A DNA stretch of 64,000 nt from Phoronis australis (lineage: Eukaryota; Phoronida; Phoronidae). A program made the translations under genes and the position numbers. Positions 39,001 to 46,500 of this stretch are shown one piece after another; position 1 is the stretch's first letter, and every line of letters starts with the position of its first letter. The stretch lies in NCBI GenBank assembly GCA_002633005.1, contig NMRA01000239.1, positions 124,001-188,000 of the forward strand, read 5' to 3'. The notes beneath the pieces were generated by a model that did no database searches, was not told the origin of the DNA, and saw nothing but the letters and a program-made list of their open reading frames with translations.

Positions 39001-40006
39001 TGAGTCCTTATTTGGCATCTGTGCTGTATATGATGGGAACGATGGGCGCATACCAACGCACGGTGTTACTTTTGGATTTATAAGAGGTATCAAGTTTAAC
39101 CAGTTCCTTAGTCTTTTTCTTTTGTGTTGGAGAAACTCCAATGGACATTTGAAAATTAATTACTGATGGACAGTTTCATGGTAAAATATTTTTTTCTGAA
39201 AATGTTTTCTGTTATCGGAAACTGAAAATTTCACCTTTTCTGTTCATCTTACATTAATAGATGTTACTTTTTTCCTGTTACTTTCTTCCACTGCAGGTCC
39301 TACATGGAAAAGATGTATAACTACACCGAGCTGGCAGTGGAATTGAACGAGTTGGAGGAGGGCGTGGCACCTACAGACTCGCGCCTACGGCCAGACCAAC
39401 GGATGATGGAGAACGGTGACTGGGATGGTGCCAACAAGGAGAAGTTGAGACTTGAGGAGAAACAGCGGGCGGCACGCCGGCGGCGGGAGACTGAAATGGA
39501 GGCTGCTACTGCATCAGGTAAGTGATGCAAGCCTGGCTTTGTACGTAGTTTGTTATCGAAATAAGGTAGACACAATCTTGTCGAAGTCGTGACCATGAAA
39601 AAATGGAATGGAAAAAGTCAGTCAGTTACAAATTGTGAGTGTGCAGAGGGTAACTTATCTGCACAGATAAAGACAACATGTACAGAAAGTCAGATTATAA
39701 TGGGAGACTTTCAACTAGCAGCTTTATGATTGATCACATGCGATCAGATACCAGTGGCCTCTAGAGGACGAGGAGGCATTTTATAACTTTTGTTTAAAAC
39801 GCACTCCATGTAATCACATACACTGTAAAAGAGTCTTTTCATGAAGTCAACCTGTTCCCCTAGGTGCTGAACACTCAGGCTACCAGCCAGCATGGTTCAG
39901 GAAGGAGATTGACAACACAACGGGCAACCCTATACATGTGTTCAACGATGAATATTGGCTTCATAAAGATAAACAAGACTGGTCAAGGAGTGGCGACATC
40001 TTCTGA
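5901..40006 (+). CDS. OSBP: Oxysterol-binding protein, complete gene, 13 coding exons
   Basis: Joining exons 5901-6025, 9646-9851 (or its copy 11479-11684), 17846-18099, 25735-25927, 27446-27548, 28841-28991, 34433-34588, 35063-35308, 36458-36575, 37604-37803, 38410-38579, 39297-39517 and 39864-40006 gives 2,286 nt with every splice phase matching: 761 residues plus TGA. Visible parts: PH domain (about residues 11-105), coiled-coil region (about 115-245), FFAT-like motif near 269-275, and the oxysterol-binding ORD domain (about 370-761) with the family signature EQVSHHPP at 477-484. Known family role: OSBP carries sterol from ER to Golgi and returns PI4P, binding VAP through FFAT and Golgi PI4P through PH. 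Compared with vertebrate OSBP1, remembered as slightly over 800 residues, it lacks the Gly/Ala-rich N-terminal extension. OSBP2 is the vertebrate paralogue; an invertebrate gene would represent both. The C-terminus ([11 protein letters not shown]) matches the OSBP1 type closely. Confidence 0.96.
6243..6700 (-). mobile_element. tRNA-like SINE/repeat copy a (minus orientation)
   Basis: Read on the minus strand it runs from gatgtgcttccggtgaat through ctattagctgaatggttagc (box A-like) and gcaggttcgatccc (box B) to a tail of about 300 bp ending near gtgaccaccgtctc. The same order occurs in direct orientation at 7128-7862, so copies a and c form a large inverted repeat. The internal promoter boxes point to a tRNA-derived SINE. 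Confidence 0.7.
6745..6897 (+). mobile_element. tRNA-like SINE/repeat copy b (3'-truncated)
   Basis: Same family as 6243-6700: begins tgtgcttctggtgaatcata, includes the uninterrupted gttagctacttgctaacg, then box A-like agctgaatggttagc and box B-like ggttcgattcc, and stops after ctcggctattact. It lacks the roughly 300-bp tail seen in the other copies. Confidence 0.65.
7128..7862 (+). mobile_element. tRNA-like SINE/repeat copy c, interrupted by a hAT-like element
   Basis: The head (7128-7169) and body (7491-7862) match copy a in order and sequence. The body includes agctgaatggttagg, a box B-like gcttcgattcccg and the tail phrases ggcctcct, gttttagtcagtgtgagg and ctataggagct. The two parts are separated by the element at 7170-7482. 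Lies in OSBP intron 1. Confidence 0.7.
7170..7482. mobile_element. hAT-like non-autonomous element with 8-bp target duplication
   Basis: The 313-bp insert is flanked by a perfect GTTAGCTA duplication (7162-7169 and 7483-7490). Copies a and b of the host repeat carry a single GTTAGCTA at this site, giving the empty site. The imperfect inverted ends (GTGGCAGATCCAGG against a 3' end whose complement reads ATAGGCGGATTTAGG) resemble hAT termini. No coding capacity. Confidence 0.75.
7980..8075 (+). repeat. Degenerate tRNA-like SINE head
   Basis: gagtctggttaggacacctgg followed about 30 bp later by gctgggttcgaaact resembles pol III box A and box B spacing. The flanking stems do not form a tRNA cloverleaf that I can draw. 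Confidence 0.4.
9646..9851 (+). CDS. OSBP: OSBP exon 2 (first assembled copy): second half of PH domain
   Basis: After the acceptor tttccag the frame reads [16 protein letters not shown] and later [20 protein letters not shown], the C-terminal PH helix highly conserved in OSBP. The donor is gtacgt. Length 206 bp, not a multiple of three. A near-identical copy lies at 11479-11684 beyond an N, probably the other haplotype; splicing both in series would break the frame. Confidence 0.93.
10425..10500 (-). repeat. tRNA-like SINE head (also present at 12245-12325)
   Basis: On the minus strand: gtggttaaaacagaagatg as a box A-like region, then ctttactgggggttgcgggt and ttcgagtccc as box B. It occurs again in the duplicated copy with minor changes. 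The phrase actgggggt plus gggttcgagtcc is typical of tRNA-derived SINEs. Confidence 0.5.
10515..12341. repeat. Right copy of the contig overlap around OSBP exon 2
   Basis: Begins immediately after the N at 10513 with sequence equal to 8410 onward. It carries a complete second copy of OSBP exon 2. After 12341 the sequence becomes unique. Small substitutions and indels relative to the left copy look like allelic variation. Confidence 0.88.
11479..11684 (+). CDS. OSBP: OSBP exon 2, second assembled copy (probably an assembly duplicate)
   Basis: Base-for-base the same exon as 9646-9851 as far as I can read, with the same splice sites, inside a repeat of about 1.8 kb that starts right after the N at 10513. 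Both copies encode the same protein segment. Because the exon is 206 bp, only one copy can be used. A genuine mutually exclusive exon pair is possible in principle, but identity that extends through the introns argues for an unmerged haplotype. Confidence 0.85.
12373..12817. mobile_element. MITE with 33-bp terminal inverted repeats
   Basis: The left end starts ctgtgccgggttgcatgaaa. The reverse complement of 12785-12817 starts ctgtgcccggttgcatgaaa. Over 33 bp they differ at three positions. The 445-bp interior is AT-rich and lacks a convincing coding frame. Target duplication not resolved. The ccgggttgcat start is shared with the small element at 5469. Confidence 0.75.
13501..13530. repeat. 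AAT microsatellite
   Basis: A run of ataataataataat-type trinucleotides with slight decay, in OSBP intron 2. Confidence 0.8.
13555..14480. repeat. Degenerate long-period repeat with tccgttcttgatt phrase
   Basis: Three or four diverged units share the ordered phrases ctcctacatttct, tttggtcaaacttt, attttcctgagttttg and tccgttcttgattttca. Unit spacing varies, because other sequence (including a poly-C run near 13871-13880) lies between units. Old tandem duplication of an unidentified element. Confidence 0.5.
15238..15570 (+). repeat. Dispersed repeat, copy 1 (second copy at 33830-34190)
   Basis: Shares ordered phrases with the later copy: acgcgaaactgtttgaataac, gtgattggctaacaatg, a degenerate catttt-gaa-cg-cacgttcccacaa stretch, and the downstream gttaaagtgattgagg. 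Same orientation, well diverged, so an old family member. No coding capacity or clear termini. Confidence 0.5.
16679..16771 (+). repeat. 31-bp tandem repeat, three copies
   Basis: Unit close to tgaggtcctctgtaacttac followed by tgtgttgtc, repeated three times with few differences, in OSBP intron 2. Confidence 0.85.
17846..18099 (+). CDS. OSBP: OSBP exon 3: acidic linker and start of coiled-coil region
   Basis: Acceptor tcttcag, donor gtacaa. The frame begins with an acidic run ([10 protein letters not shown]) and continues through [18 protein letters not shown] and [13 protein letters not shown], aligning with the segment after the PH domain of vertebrate OSBP. It ends on a codon boundary after ITTNAMIK. 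Confidence 0.92.
23165..23252 (+). repeat. G-rich tract with telomere-like ttaggg words
   Basis: Contains gggtagggttgggttggggt followed by tagggtttagg, then further GGG runs. Many closely spaced runs of three or more G make a quadruplex plausible on the plus (transcribed-sense) strand of OSBP intron 3. Too short and irregular for a true interstitial telomere array. Confidence 0.5.
25735..25927 (+). CDS. OSBP: OSBP exon 4: central coiled-coil segment
   Basis: Acceptor gtttcag, donor gtgagt. The frame reads [19 protein letters not shown] then [18 protein letters not shown], matching the heptad-rich helix of OSBP used for dimerisation in the family. The frame is phase 0 in and phase 1 out, compatible with both neighbours. 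Confidence 0.9.
27446..27548 (+). CDS. OSBP: OSBP exon 5: FFAT-like VAP-binding motif
   Basis: The frame gives SSSDEED followed by DFHDAVE, a variant of the FFAT core EFFDAxE with the usual acidic tract before it. FFAT motifs bind the ER proteins VAPA/VAPB. The acceptor is a tandem gcagcag, so an alternative start 3 bases later (27449) would replace two residues by one. Phase 1 in, phase 2 out. Confidence 0.85.
28841..28991 (+). CDS. OSBP: OSBP exon 6: serine-rich linker
   Basis: Acceptor gccgcag, donor gtaagc. The frame reads [16 protein letters not shown] and later [11 protein letters not shown], resembling the vertebrate linker that begins HKRTGSNIS. This serine-rich stretch is a phosphorylation hub in vertebrate OSBP; whether that holds here is inference. 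Confidence 0.86.
29277..29624 (+). repeat. 39-bp minisatellite, nine copies
   Basis: Unit close to acatcacaatttaccctttt followed by cattacaactggtattttt. Copies start at 29277 and every 39 bp; the last is 36 bp. Since 39 is divisible by three, long frames remain open on both strands by chance. In OSBP intron 6. Confidence 0.95.
30891..31145 (+). repeat. 17-bp minisatellite, about 15 copies
   Basis: Unit gtgatattgccattcat with variants ending atacat and with tatcgcc. Regular 17-bp spacing across most of the array; it decays at the 3' end (gatatcaccc). In OSBP intron 6. Confidence 0.92.
31819..31901 (+). repeat. tRNA-like SINE head
   Basis: gctcccgatgactcagtgga then tctgca / tgcaga and cccgggttcgaatcccag then tgggggt. 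The ends can pair mostly by wobble and a clear box B is present. The D arm is overlong and the T stem has a mismatch, so this is more likely a tRNA-derived SINE than a functional tRNA gene. Confidence 0.5.
32340..33000 (+). mobile_element. 5'-truncated Penelope-like retroelement with GIY-YIG endonuclease
   Basis: One frame is open from 32254 to 32988; the retroelement part starts about 32360 ([14 protein letters not shown]) and ends [16 protein letters not shown]. It contains the linker typical of Penelope-like elements ([16 protein letters not shown]), a Cys-rich zinc-binding stretch (CNKTRCKMC), then the GIY-YIG domain: [23 protein letters not shown] and the catalytic-type Glu in KREQYW. 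The reverse transcriptase part is missing, so this is a dead 3' fragment, although the endonuclease frame is still intact. It lies in OSBP intron 6, sense orientation. Confidence 0.85.
33110..33152 (+). ncRNA. Decayed hammerhead-ribozyme-like motif downstream of the Penelope-like ORF
   Basis: Reads ttgataaagga, a loop, then tccgaaaatttcaaattt. This fits the order CUGAUGA, stem II (gga/tcc), GAAA, stem III, with two transitions in the first core block. Hammerhead motifs are known at the ends of Penelope-like elements. The position, about 120 bp after the GIY-YIG stop, fits. Probably inactive. Confidence 0.4.
33830..34190 (+). repeat. Dispersed repeat, copy 2
   Basis: Second member of the family at 15238-15570: acgtgaaactgcttgagtaac, ggttggctaataattgag, tgcgagttcccataacatca and gagttaacaaagag occur in the same order and orientation. 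Confidence 0.5.
34433..34588 (+). CDS. OSBP: OSBP exon 7: linker to start of ORD domain
   Basis: Acceptor cttacag, donor gtaagt. The basic [11 protein letters not shown] leads into [19 protein letters not shown], the conserved start of the sterol-binding domain (lid region). Phase 0 at both ends, 52 codons. The preceding intron of about 5.4 kb carries the 39-bp and 17-bp minisatellites, a tRNA-like SINE head and the Penelope-like fragment. Confidence 0.93.
35063..35308 (+). CDS. OSBP: OSBP exon 8: ORD core
   Basis: Phase 0 at both ends, 82 codons. Reads [37 protein letters not shown] and [15 protein letters not shown], ending in SICEQ so that the EQVSHHPP signature is split across this and the next exon. 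NPLLGETFE is a hallmark of ORD proteins. Confidence 0.95.
36458..36575 (+). CDS. OSBP: OSBP exon 9: HHPP signature
   Basis: Begins [17 protein letters not shown] and ends [15 protein letters not shown]. The two histidines of HHPP contact the PI4P phosphate in ORD structures. Acceptor atttcag, donor gtaagt; phase 0 in, phase 1 out. Confidence 0.95.
37604..37803 (+). CDS. OSBP: OSBP exon 10: ORD beta-barrel segment
   Basis: Reads [19 protein letters not shown] and [13 protein letters not shown], aligned with the vertebrate [15 protein letters not shown] and SYFSRDVARKV segments. Acceptor ttgacag, donor gtaagg; phase 1 in, phase 0 out. Confidence 0.95.
38410..38579 (+). CDS. OSBP: OSBP exon 11: ORD domain
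   Basis: Begins [14 protein letters not shown] and contains the conserved GTWDEKLEC and CLWKRKYPP. It is more diverged than its neighbours in the variable loop between these motifs. Donor gtgagt; phase 0 in, phase 2 out. Confidence 0.93.
39297..39517 (+). CDS. OSBP: OSBP exon 12: late ORD domain
   Basis: Contains [20 protein letters not shown] then [15 protein letters not shown], the conserved [12 protein letters not shown] motif, followed by a charged helix ([15 protein letters not shown]). Acceptor ctgcag, donor gtaagt. Confidence 0.95.
39864..40006 (+). CDS. OSBP: OSBP exon 13: C-terminus and stop
   Basis: Acceptor cccctag. The frame continues [17 protein letters not shown] and ends [14 protein letters not shown] then TGA, matching the vertebrate ending KQDWSSCPDIF. 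Confidence 0.95.
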
Positions 40007-41072
40007 GCATGTGTCGCAGATGAGCCTTTGTGTGCTGTTGGTTCAGAAGGGAGGGGATTACTGGGTGCTACCACGACGACGTTTAAATATAGAACCCTGT
40101 TGCCAAGCGCTTTGTGAATATGCTCAAGTGTATTTAAATGAATTGTTGCACAAACCCTTCATGTGACTTTGTTAATAATTTGGTGGCAATGTTAGGTTTG
40201 ATTCCATGTCCATTTTCAAGTACATGTGTGGTAATAATGTAACAAGTTTACGAGAGAAAATCAAAATTAATGAATGAACTGTATCGCATGCTGGTCCCAA
40301 CTACGTGAGCAGTGAGTCACAATAAGCAGACGTTAAACTGTGGTAATGCACTGCAGAGTTTGAGTCTTCAAATGATACCGTGTATTGGGTAACTGGAAAA
40401 TTGTGCTCTACCCCCTCTCTCTCTTGCTTCATATTGATTTCTAAAGTTTGTGTTCTACGGCGCCTTTTCCATTTTACCCGAGCCACTTAGAAGTTGTTAG
40501 TGGCCCATGTTGCCAATGTATACACATGGGTTACGTTTGTGTTGCTGTCACATTTCTATAGCTTTAAATTGATACTGGTTATAAAGAGTTATAAAGAGTG
40601 ATCTTGTCAAAGTGCTAGGAATGCAATCATGATATGATGAAATCGAGGCCCTTCTGTGAATACTAATTAGTACCATATGTAGCTTGGAAGAACTTAATAT
40701 GGTTATTACAAGTGCAATACGTAGAAACTGGAACTAGAAATGCGATAGGAATTATGATATCCTGCGAGTAATATCCATAGCCTAGTATTGTTTAGTTACC
40801 TGCTATTACTTCTAGAAAATTTCGTTGTTTGTTTAGTCAAATTAACCCCTCTATCGCCTAGAGTAAACTCATTTCGTAACAATATATTGGACCATTATCA
40901 GGTGGCACATGCTTCCTGTTGTGTGCCAAGGTATGTGGGACACAGTGCATGTATACTTTAAGTAGAGTAAAGGTTGTCCTGATTCTGTTGTTAATGGTAT
41001 AGTTCATTGTAAGGGGTGAGCAGACTGTTCCACTATTCTGGAGGTGTAACCAGCGAGGTGACAGTATGAATC

Positions 41073-41078
41073 AATAAA
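41073..41078 (+). terminator. Candidate OSBP polyadenylation signal
   Basis: AATAAA about 1.07 kb after the OSBP stop. I saw no earlier canonical hexamer in the 3' flank. The true 3' end cannot be fixed without transcripts. Confidence 0.35.
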
Positions 41079-41617
41079 ACCAAAATGATTTTCAAATCCT
41101 TGATAGCAGAATAAAATTATCCGCTCAAAATCATTTCCCAGATGCTTGTAATTATGTGGCCATGTTTTTCAGAGTTTACTGAACTTTTCAGACATGAAGT
41201 AAACGTAGCCTCAGAACATCCTGTGAAAAGTTCGAAGGCCTTCATTCTTGACCATGTTGTTCTTAAGTTAAAAGGCCTTTTAAGTTGATCCCAGACAAAG
41301 ATTTGTCTCTAGAATTAATGTTTTATAAAAAACAAGGAGACTTGTGCTGACAATTTTCCTCGCGTATGCACATTTGAACATGAAGGGCTGAACAAATGAA
41401 TAGTTGCATATGTCGACTAAAAAGTGAAAGATGTTTGAAGGGCATGAATTTTGGAAGTACATGCAAGCATAAACTATAGTGCATGGACCACCAACTCCGT
41501 ATATTTTCAATGGACGAAATCTGTGATGTTACGCATAAGCCATGAGGTCACTATTCACTAGCGACACGTGGCAAAATTAGCTAGTTTTACTCTGGGCAAG
41601 TACGTCGTCTACTAATC

Positions 41618-41803
41618 ATGGTCGATTGTTGTGTGGTCGGGTGCCAAAAGTACTCACAATACCAACAGTTCTATTATTGGAAAACTTTGAACAACGTTTC
41701 AGTGCCAAAATTTCTTTTTTTCACTGTACTGGACAGTAAAATAGATACGAGAATGCATTTCCCGTCACAATATACTAACCGGAAACTGAAATTGGTAATT
41801 TAG
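41618..41803 (+). pseudogene. Possible THAP-type zinc-finger N-terminus, decayed
   Basis: The 61-codon frame begins MVDCCVVGCQ, which resembles the M-x2-C-x2/4-C start of THAP domains. After that the expected phenylalanine-rich FHxFP segment and downstream Cys/His are not convincing (FLFF is the nearest), and the frame stops early. It could be a transposon relic or chance. Confidence 0.2.
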
Positions 41804-42319
41804 GAGAGTGGTGCCTCCTCCAGGATACTACGCAAGAAAATCTTGCGAATCTGTTGTCTATAAGATATGATGCAAGTATTCATTTACGTCAAGCATGGGT
41901 CGCAATGCATCAGAACACTTAGTGTCATTACTCTGTGTGGGCTTTCACTAATAAAGGCCAAAGACTCGCATACTAAACTTACCATTGTAGCGTTAGAGGT
42001 GTGTTGTTATTTGTGCTTCCACGTGTGTAGTCAGAGGTTAATAGTTCCTAATGTAACGATGAATATTCATGGTAGTGTTCAGAAACTGATGTACAGGTCT
42101 ATGCTTCAATACAAAAGCTGCGACTCGCAAAATGGAAAAGCTGCGGCTCGCAATTCTTTTTGTCAAACTGGATCAAAAAAAATTGTTGAGTGAGGGCATC
42201 TTCAGGATCAAGTCAAGCATAGGATATATCCTGAAAAAATAGTACTTCCGTGTGGAACATTTAGGCAACAGGATTATGGTTCATGCCAAGGTCTAAATAC
42301 CAGTAAGTAAGTTTTCGTG

Positions 42320-42325
42320 TTTATT
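42320..42325 (-). terminator. Candidate CCDC117 polyadenylation signal
   Basis: AATAAA on the minus strand about 1.15 kb after the stop codon. It is the first canonical hexamer I noticed downstream; no transcript support. Confidence 0.25.
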
Positions 42326-43477
42326 ATCAAGCAAATACATTGCCTAGTTATTTTACTAGAAATCGCTGGATCCATAGTAATATAACATTCTTACCCATTC
42401 CTGTAAACTGCTGTGAGCCCTGCTTCTGTCCCGAATGTGTAGCTGTAGATGAAGAATGTAGTCAAAGGTAGTCAATTGGTTTGCCGCAATTGCCGTCAAT
42501 TATTTTACCTTGTGTATTCTGTATAGTGGTGCCTAAAGCAGTTGTACTCAGAGTGGGTATACGTTACATATTGAGACCACCTTAGGGACCTGTAGTTAAC
42601 TTTAGGCAACATCAGACTAGTCCTATGTTTGTAGTCTCTGTGATGTTTATGCCAGCTGCAACTGGTGAATTTAACTTGTGCATTGATTTTGAGCTCTGTC
42701 ATTAGTTGATAATCACACCTCATTGTTGATATTTATGTTAATTAAAGGTTAATATATCAAAACAATTTTTTGTGATAAAATGTGTAACTGGTATTGCTTT
42801 GGAGTTATGACAGAAATGGCTCTCGACATTCAAACGAACCAGCTCAGCCAGGACACGAGTCCCGAGGAGCACCGACCCCATCTGGTGGGACTAGAAAATG
42901 ACAAAGTTTTAGCCACCAATTGGCTGTAGTTGATTGTTGGGGTGGAGTCATATCACTCAACTAAATTTAAATTTTTCAGTGTAATATACTGCAAAGATTT
43001 TGCACAAGTCAAACATACCTTGGTATGAAGGTATAGCACTTCATGTTATTATACAAGTTCAGAAATGTACATGACAATGTATCCAGCTTATCTCATTGAG
43101 ATTAAACAATAGGTAATAACAGACATCAGCTGCCTTCCCAGGCATAATTCCATAACATGCATAAATCACATTTGCTGTGGAGTCGCCGTGAAAGAATTAC
43201 TTTTACGTCAAATGTGTCAATATTTTGAATTTCACAATCTCGGATGGTGCAGTGCAACCCACGTTACAAAAGTCTTGCATTCAAGCACACCCCACAATAT
43301 CTGCGTATTTAGAGCATTATCAAAATAGCTCTTGACATTATTATAACCCATTGTGATAGTCTGTTCATGCCACTGGCCAAGTCCACGAAGCTGACTATCT
43401 TGAAGAACACAACTGAATTTCCTTCTATAATTTTCAGCCAGGTAGTCAGATAGCTTGATTACGAGACTTGCCCATTA

Positions 43478-43559
43478 TCATAAGTCCATAAAATCGTCCA
43501 GGTCGTCATTCGCACACACATCTGTCTTGTTTTCCTGACTGTTGAGGGCCATAATGTCA
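43478..43559 (-). CDS. CCDC117: CCDC117 last coding exon
   Basis: 82 bp from acceptor cattccag to TGA. Encodes DIMALNSQENKTDVCANDD then LDDFMDL. The acidic C-terminus parallels the vertebrate ending (EEEMEL). Phase fits the preceding donor. Confidence 0.72.
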
Positions 43560-46500
43560 CTGGAATGCAAAACATGTCAGTTCCCAGTTCTAGAATAGTG
43601 TTGTTCATGGACATAAGGAGCAAGCTACACAATTCAGAAAGTGAAAGTGAACAATCAAAGTCTACAGGCATGCTGGTGACAGAACAACATCCTACATTTG
43701 TAAATACTTCACACGCTTAAATAAAACTACATCTAACCATTTTTTCCAACTAAACTTGAAACTTAAAGGGCTTAACATCCAATGTCTGAAAAAAGTTAAA
43801 ACGTTGACCCATGTCACCAAATTTAAAAACTAAGAGCAACTGGTAAATGGTGCCTGTAAAACTGGACTTCACTGGTTTCAGATAAGAAGTGATTTCCAGT
43901 TATAAGGAATAACTGAACAATGAACTCGCTAAAACATGAAGTCCTGGTATACACCAGGAATAACAGGGTCATCATTCAAATAGAAAAGGTGAGGTTGTGT
44001 GACTTACCACTAGATACAGACACACCCTATGGCTTTACCTGACAAAATGCTAGAAATGCAATCACTCCGCATACATTAAAACTCGTGTAAGTCAGACATT
44101 CATTTGCCTGAGTTTTGGTCAACTCTGACAAAGTTCTGCAGTAGGATTGTTCTAGCTTGTGCACTCGGCCATTCAAATAAGTCCGATTTTGCCGTATTCG
44201 GAAGAAATCTCAGTCCTTACCTGTCAACTGATATAGCACCATTGTCCTCAGTGGAACTATCAACATTGGGTTCCTTGAGATGGCCTTCAATGATTTCAGA
44301 TATTTGGCTACCAGGTGGTCTCCACAGTACAACCTGCATGGATGGGTGGGTCCTAGGGAGACAAGTGGTTTACTTAATGTTGTGATACTACAGTCAAACC
44401 ATGCTACAATGAACCCTCCATGAACCTTTGTAACCTGTTTGCCATAACCGAAGTTTGTCGTAACTAAATCAATTTGGAGATACAGTACAGTTGGCTGGAG
44501 ACTATCAGAATAGAACGTTACAAACCAGCTTCGTCTGCAATGTGATTCGACCATATGAAAAGAGGTACAAGTCCACTCTTAACAGGAACTTGTCAGAAAA
44601 ACACAACACTTGTTCAAGAAATTGGGAAAACAGATTAGTCACACTGATGAACAAACACTATAGGCAAGTGGGAGACGCAGACAAATTTAATGAAAATCCA
44701 TCAAATAACCAGGTAGACATAGAAGCAGACGTAAAATGACAAATTATCACTAGGGGGCACAACAGCAGTTAGATCTGTCCTCTACAGAACTATGCCTCCG
44801 CATTTCCATTAAGATCCAGACGCTGCAATATGCACGTAAATAACGACTAATGTATTTGCACAACCCTTGAAAATGCATGTAAAATGAAAAGTCCACAGCA
44901 TACCAGCTTTGTATACAGGCCTTTGGTAGTATCTCTTGTGCTGTGCGTATGTGCTGTGACACTTCTTGTGACAAGACAAGGCGAGATTCGTTGACCAGCA
45001 TGGTCTGTTCATTATTATTGGCATCCTCTTCGTCATCGTCCACTTGAAGCCTGCGATGACAAATGAAATCACCTCATCAGTTAATGACAACGATATTCAT
45101 TTTGACCAACACCCATGTTTGACTACAAAAGGCCACACATGAATATTCCACATTTTCACCATATAACGGATATGTTCTGGTATATGCTTAATAATCTATA
45201 CAATCGTGACTTTTGGTTCATTTAGAGAACAGACATCTTAATTTGTAAAATTCTTCAGTTTGGGACACTAATTTCTGTCAATAAAAGTAACTCTTCAGGA
45301 AAATTTACTTTCCATCTGGAAAAGTTTAAAATAGCTTTTACTATAACACAACATTTGGTAAAATTTTGAGCATTTACAAGAAATGTGGTACGCATCCGAA
45401 AAACAGAAATATGGCCATTTTAATCAGTTTGTACCAAAGTGAAGAATTTTTACTGTAGTACTATCTAACCAGGATTTGAGCATCTTAAATAAACACTGAT
45501 TGACTAACAAATGGTACAGCTGCTATTTTAACTCATTTTTTACATGAAGCAGTGGACATTTCTTCAGTTACGTACGCCAAAAAACAAACACAAAAACAAA
45601 GGCTGAGTCAATTCTCAGTTTATTTGCTAAGTGCTAAATATTGTGTACCAAGAAAAATGCAATCACACTTAAATCATGATTAACATAAAATATGAAGTTC
45701 ATAACGAGTTCATACTCAATACAAAAACATTGTATTGATTATTAACTACAAACTTAAGAAAGAATTAAAATTAGGTTTTATAAAATCACTTTTCTCCCAC
45801 ACAAGATCACACAGTATGTGTGTGACAGTAAGCATTGCATTAAAAAACTATACTCTTTTTTAAAACCTTGAAAACGAAACAAAAATTAGAGCACCCTGAC
45901 ACGAAAAGCGGAAAACACACTTTACCAACACATTACATGAGTGCAGGTAGGATGTAATAAAAGTTAACCAAAAGATTCTACGCATGCAAAATAATTTCAT
46001 TTCTCTTGAATGGGAGAGACATAGGCAAAGTCCACTAGTCACATGATACTGGTGATCCCTGTCACCAACTAGCTGCATAAGCAGACACTGTAAGCAATGC
46101 AGCGGCAAACACAGAACCAGCGTTTGACAAAAAAGTACCAAAGAAAGAAGTAACAACCAGAAGACGATAACGGCCACAATTTCTCTAGGCCATTTGATCA
46201 CTGTACTTTCAAGAAGCTGGACAATTTACCTGCTATCCAGTTCCTCTAGCATTTCATGACCTCGCCTGGCTGACCAGTTCGATTCGTCACCCACACCATC
46301 GCCACCTTCAGGACACGCCCGCCACAACCTTGTTGGCTGGCTGATTGAAACAGATGGCCTCGCTGTAATGTCCTCACGATGAAGACTGAGATCTTTCAAT
46401 CTCGCCTCAGTAATATGAAGCTTAGAAGTGTAGTTGAGTTCCCTATTCAAATGGAAGTCACAAGATAAGCTTATGTTTAGAAACTAGTTTATAATGACAT

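Larger units (their letters stand above)
40007..43477. other. OSBP-CCDC117 tail-to-tail intergenic region
   Basis: Contains the probable 3' UTRs of both genes. Candidate signals are AATAAA at 41073 (+) and AATAAA on the minus strand at 42320-42325. A THAP-like ORF start at 41618 is too weak to call a gene. Nothing else recognised. Confidence 0.5.

Noticed and set aside
44221-44333. Shorter CCDC117 exon starting at the atgcag acceptor
   Set aside because: Its phase does not fit the preceding exon's gtatgc donor, and it loses the conserved PSM before VVLW.
44491-44739. 82-codon plus-strand ORF
   Set aside because: Lies within a CCDC117 intron on the opposite strand, has no recognised domain, and no consistent splice sites.
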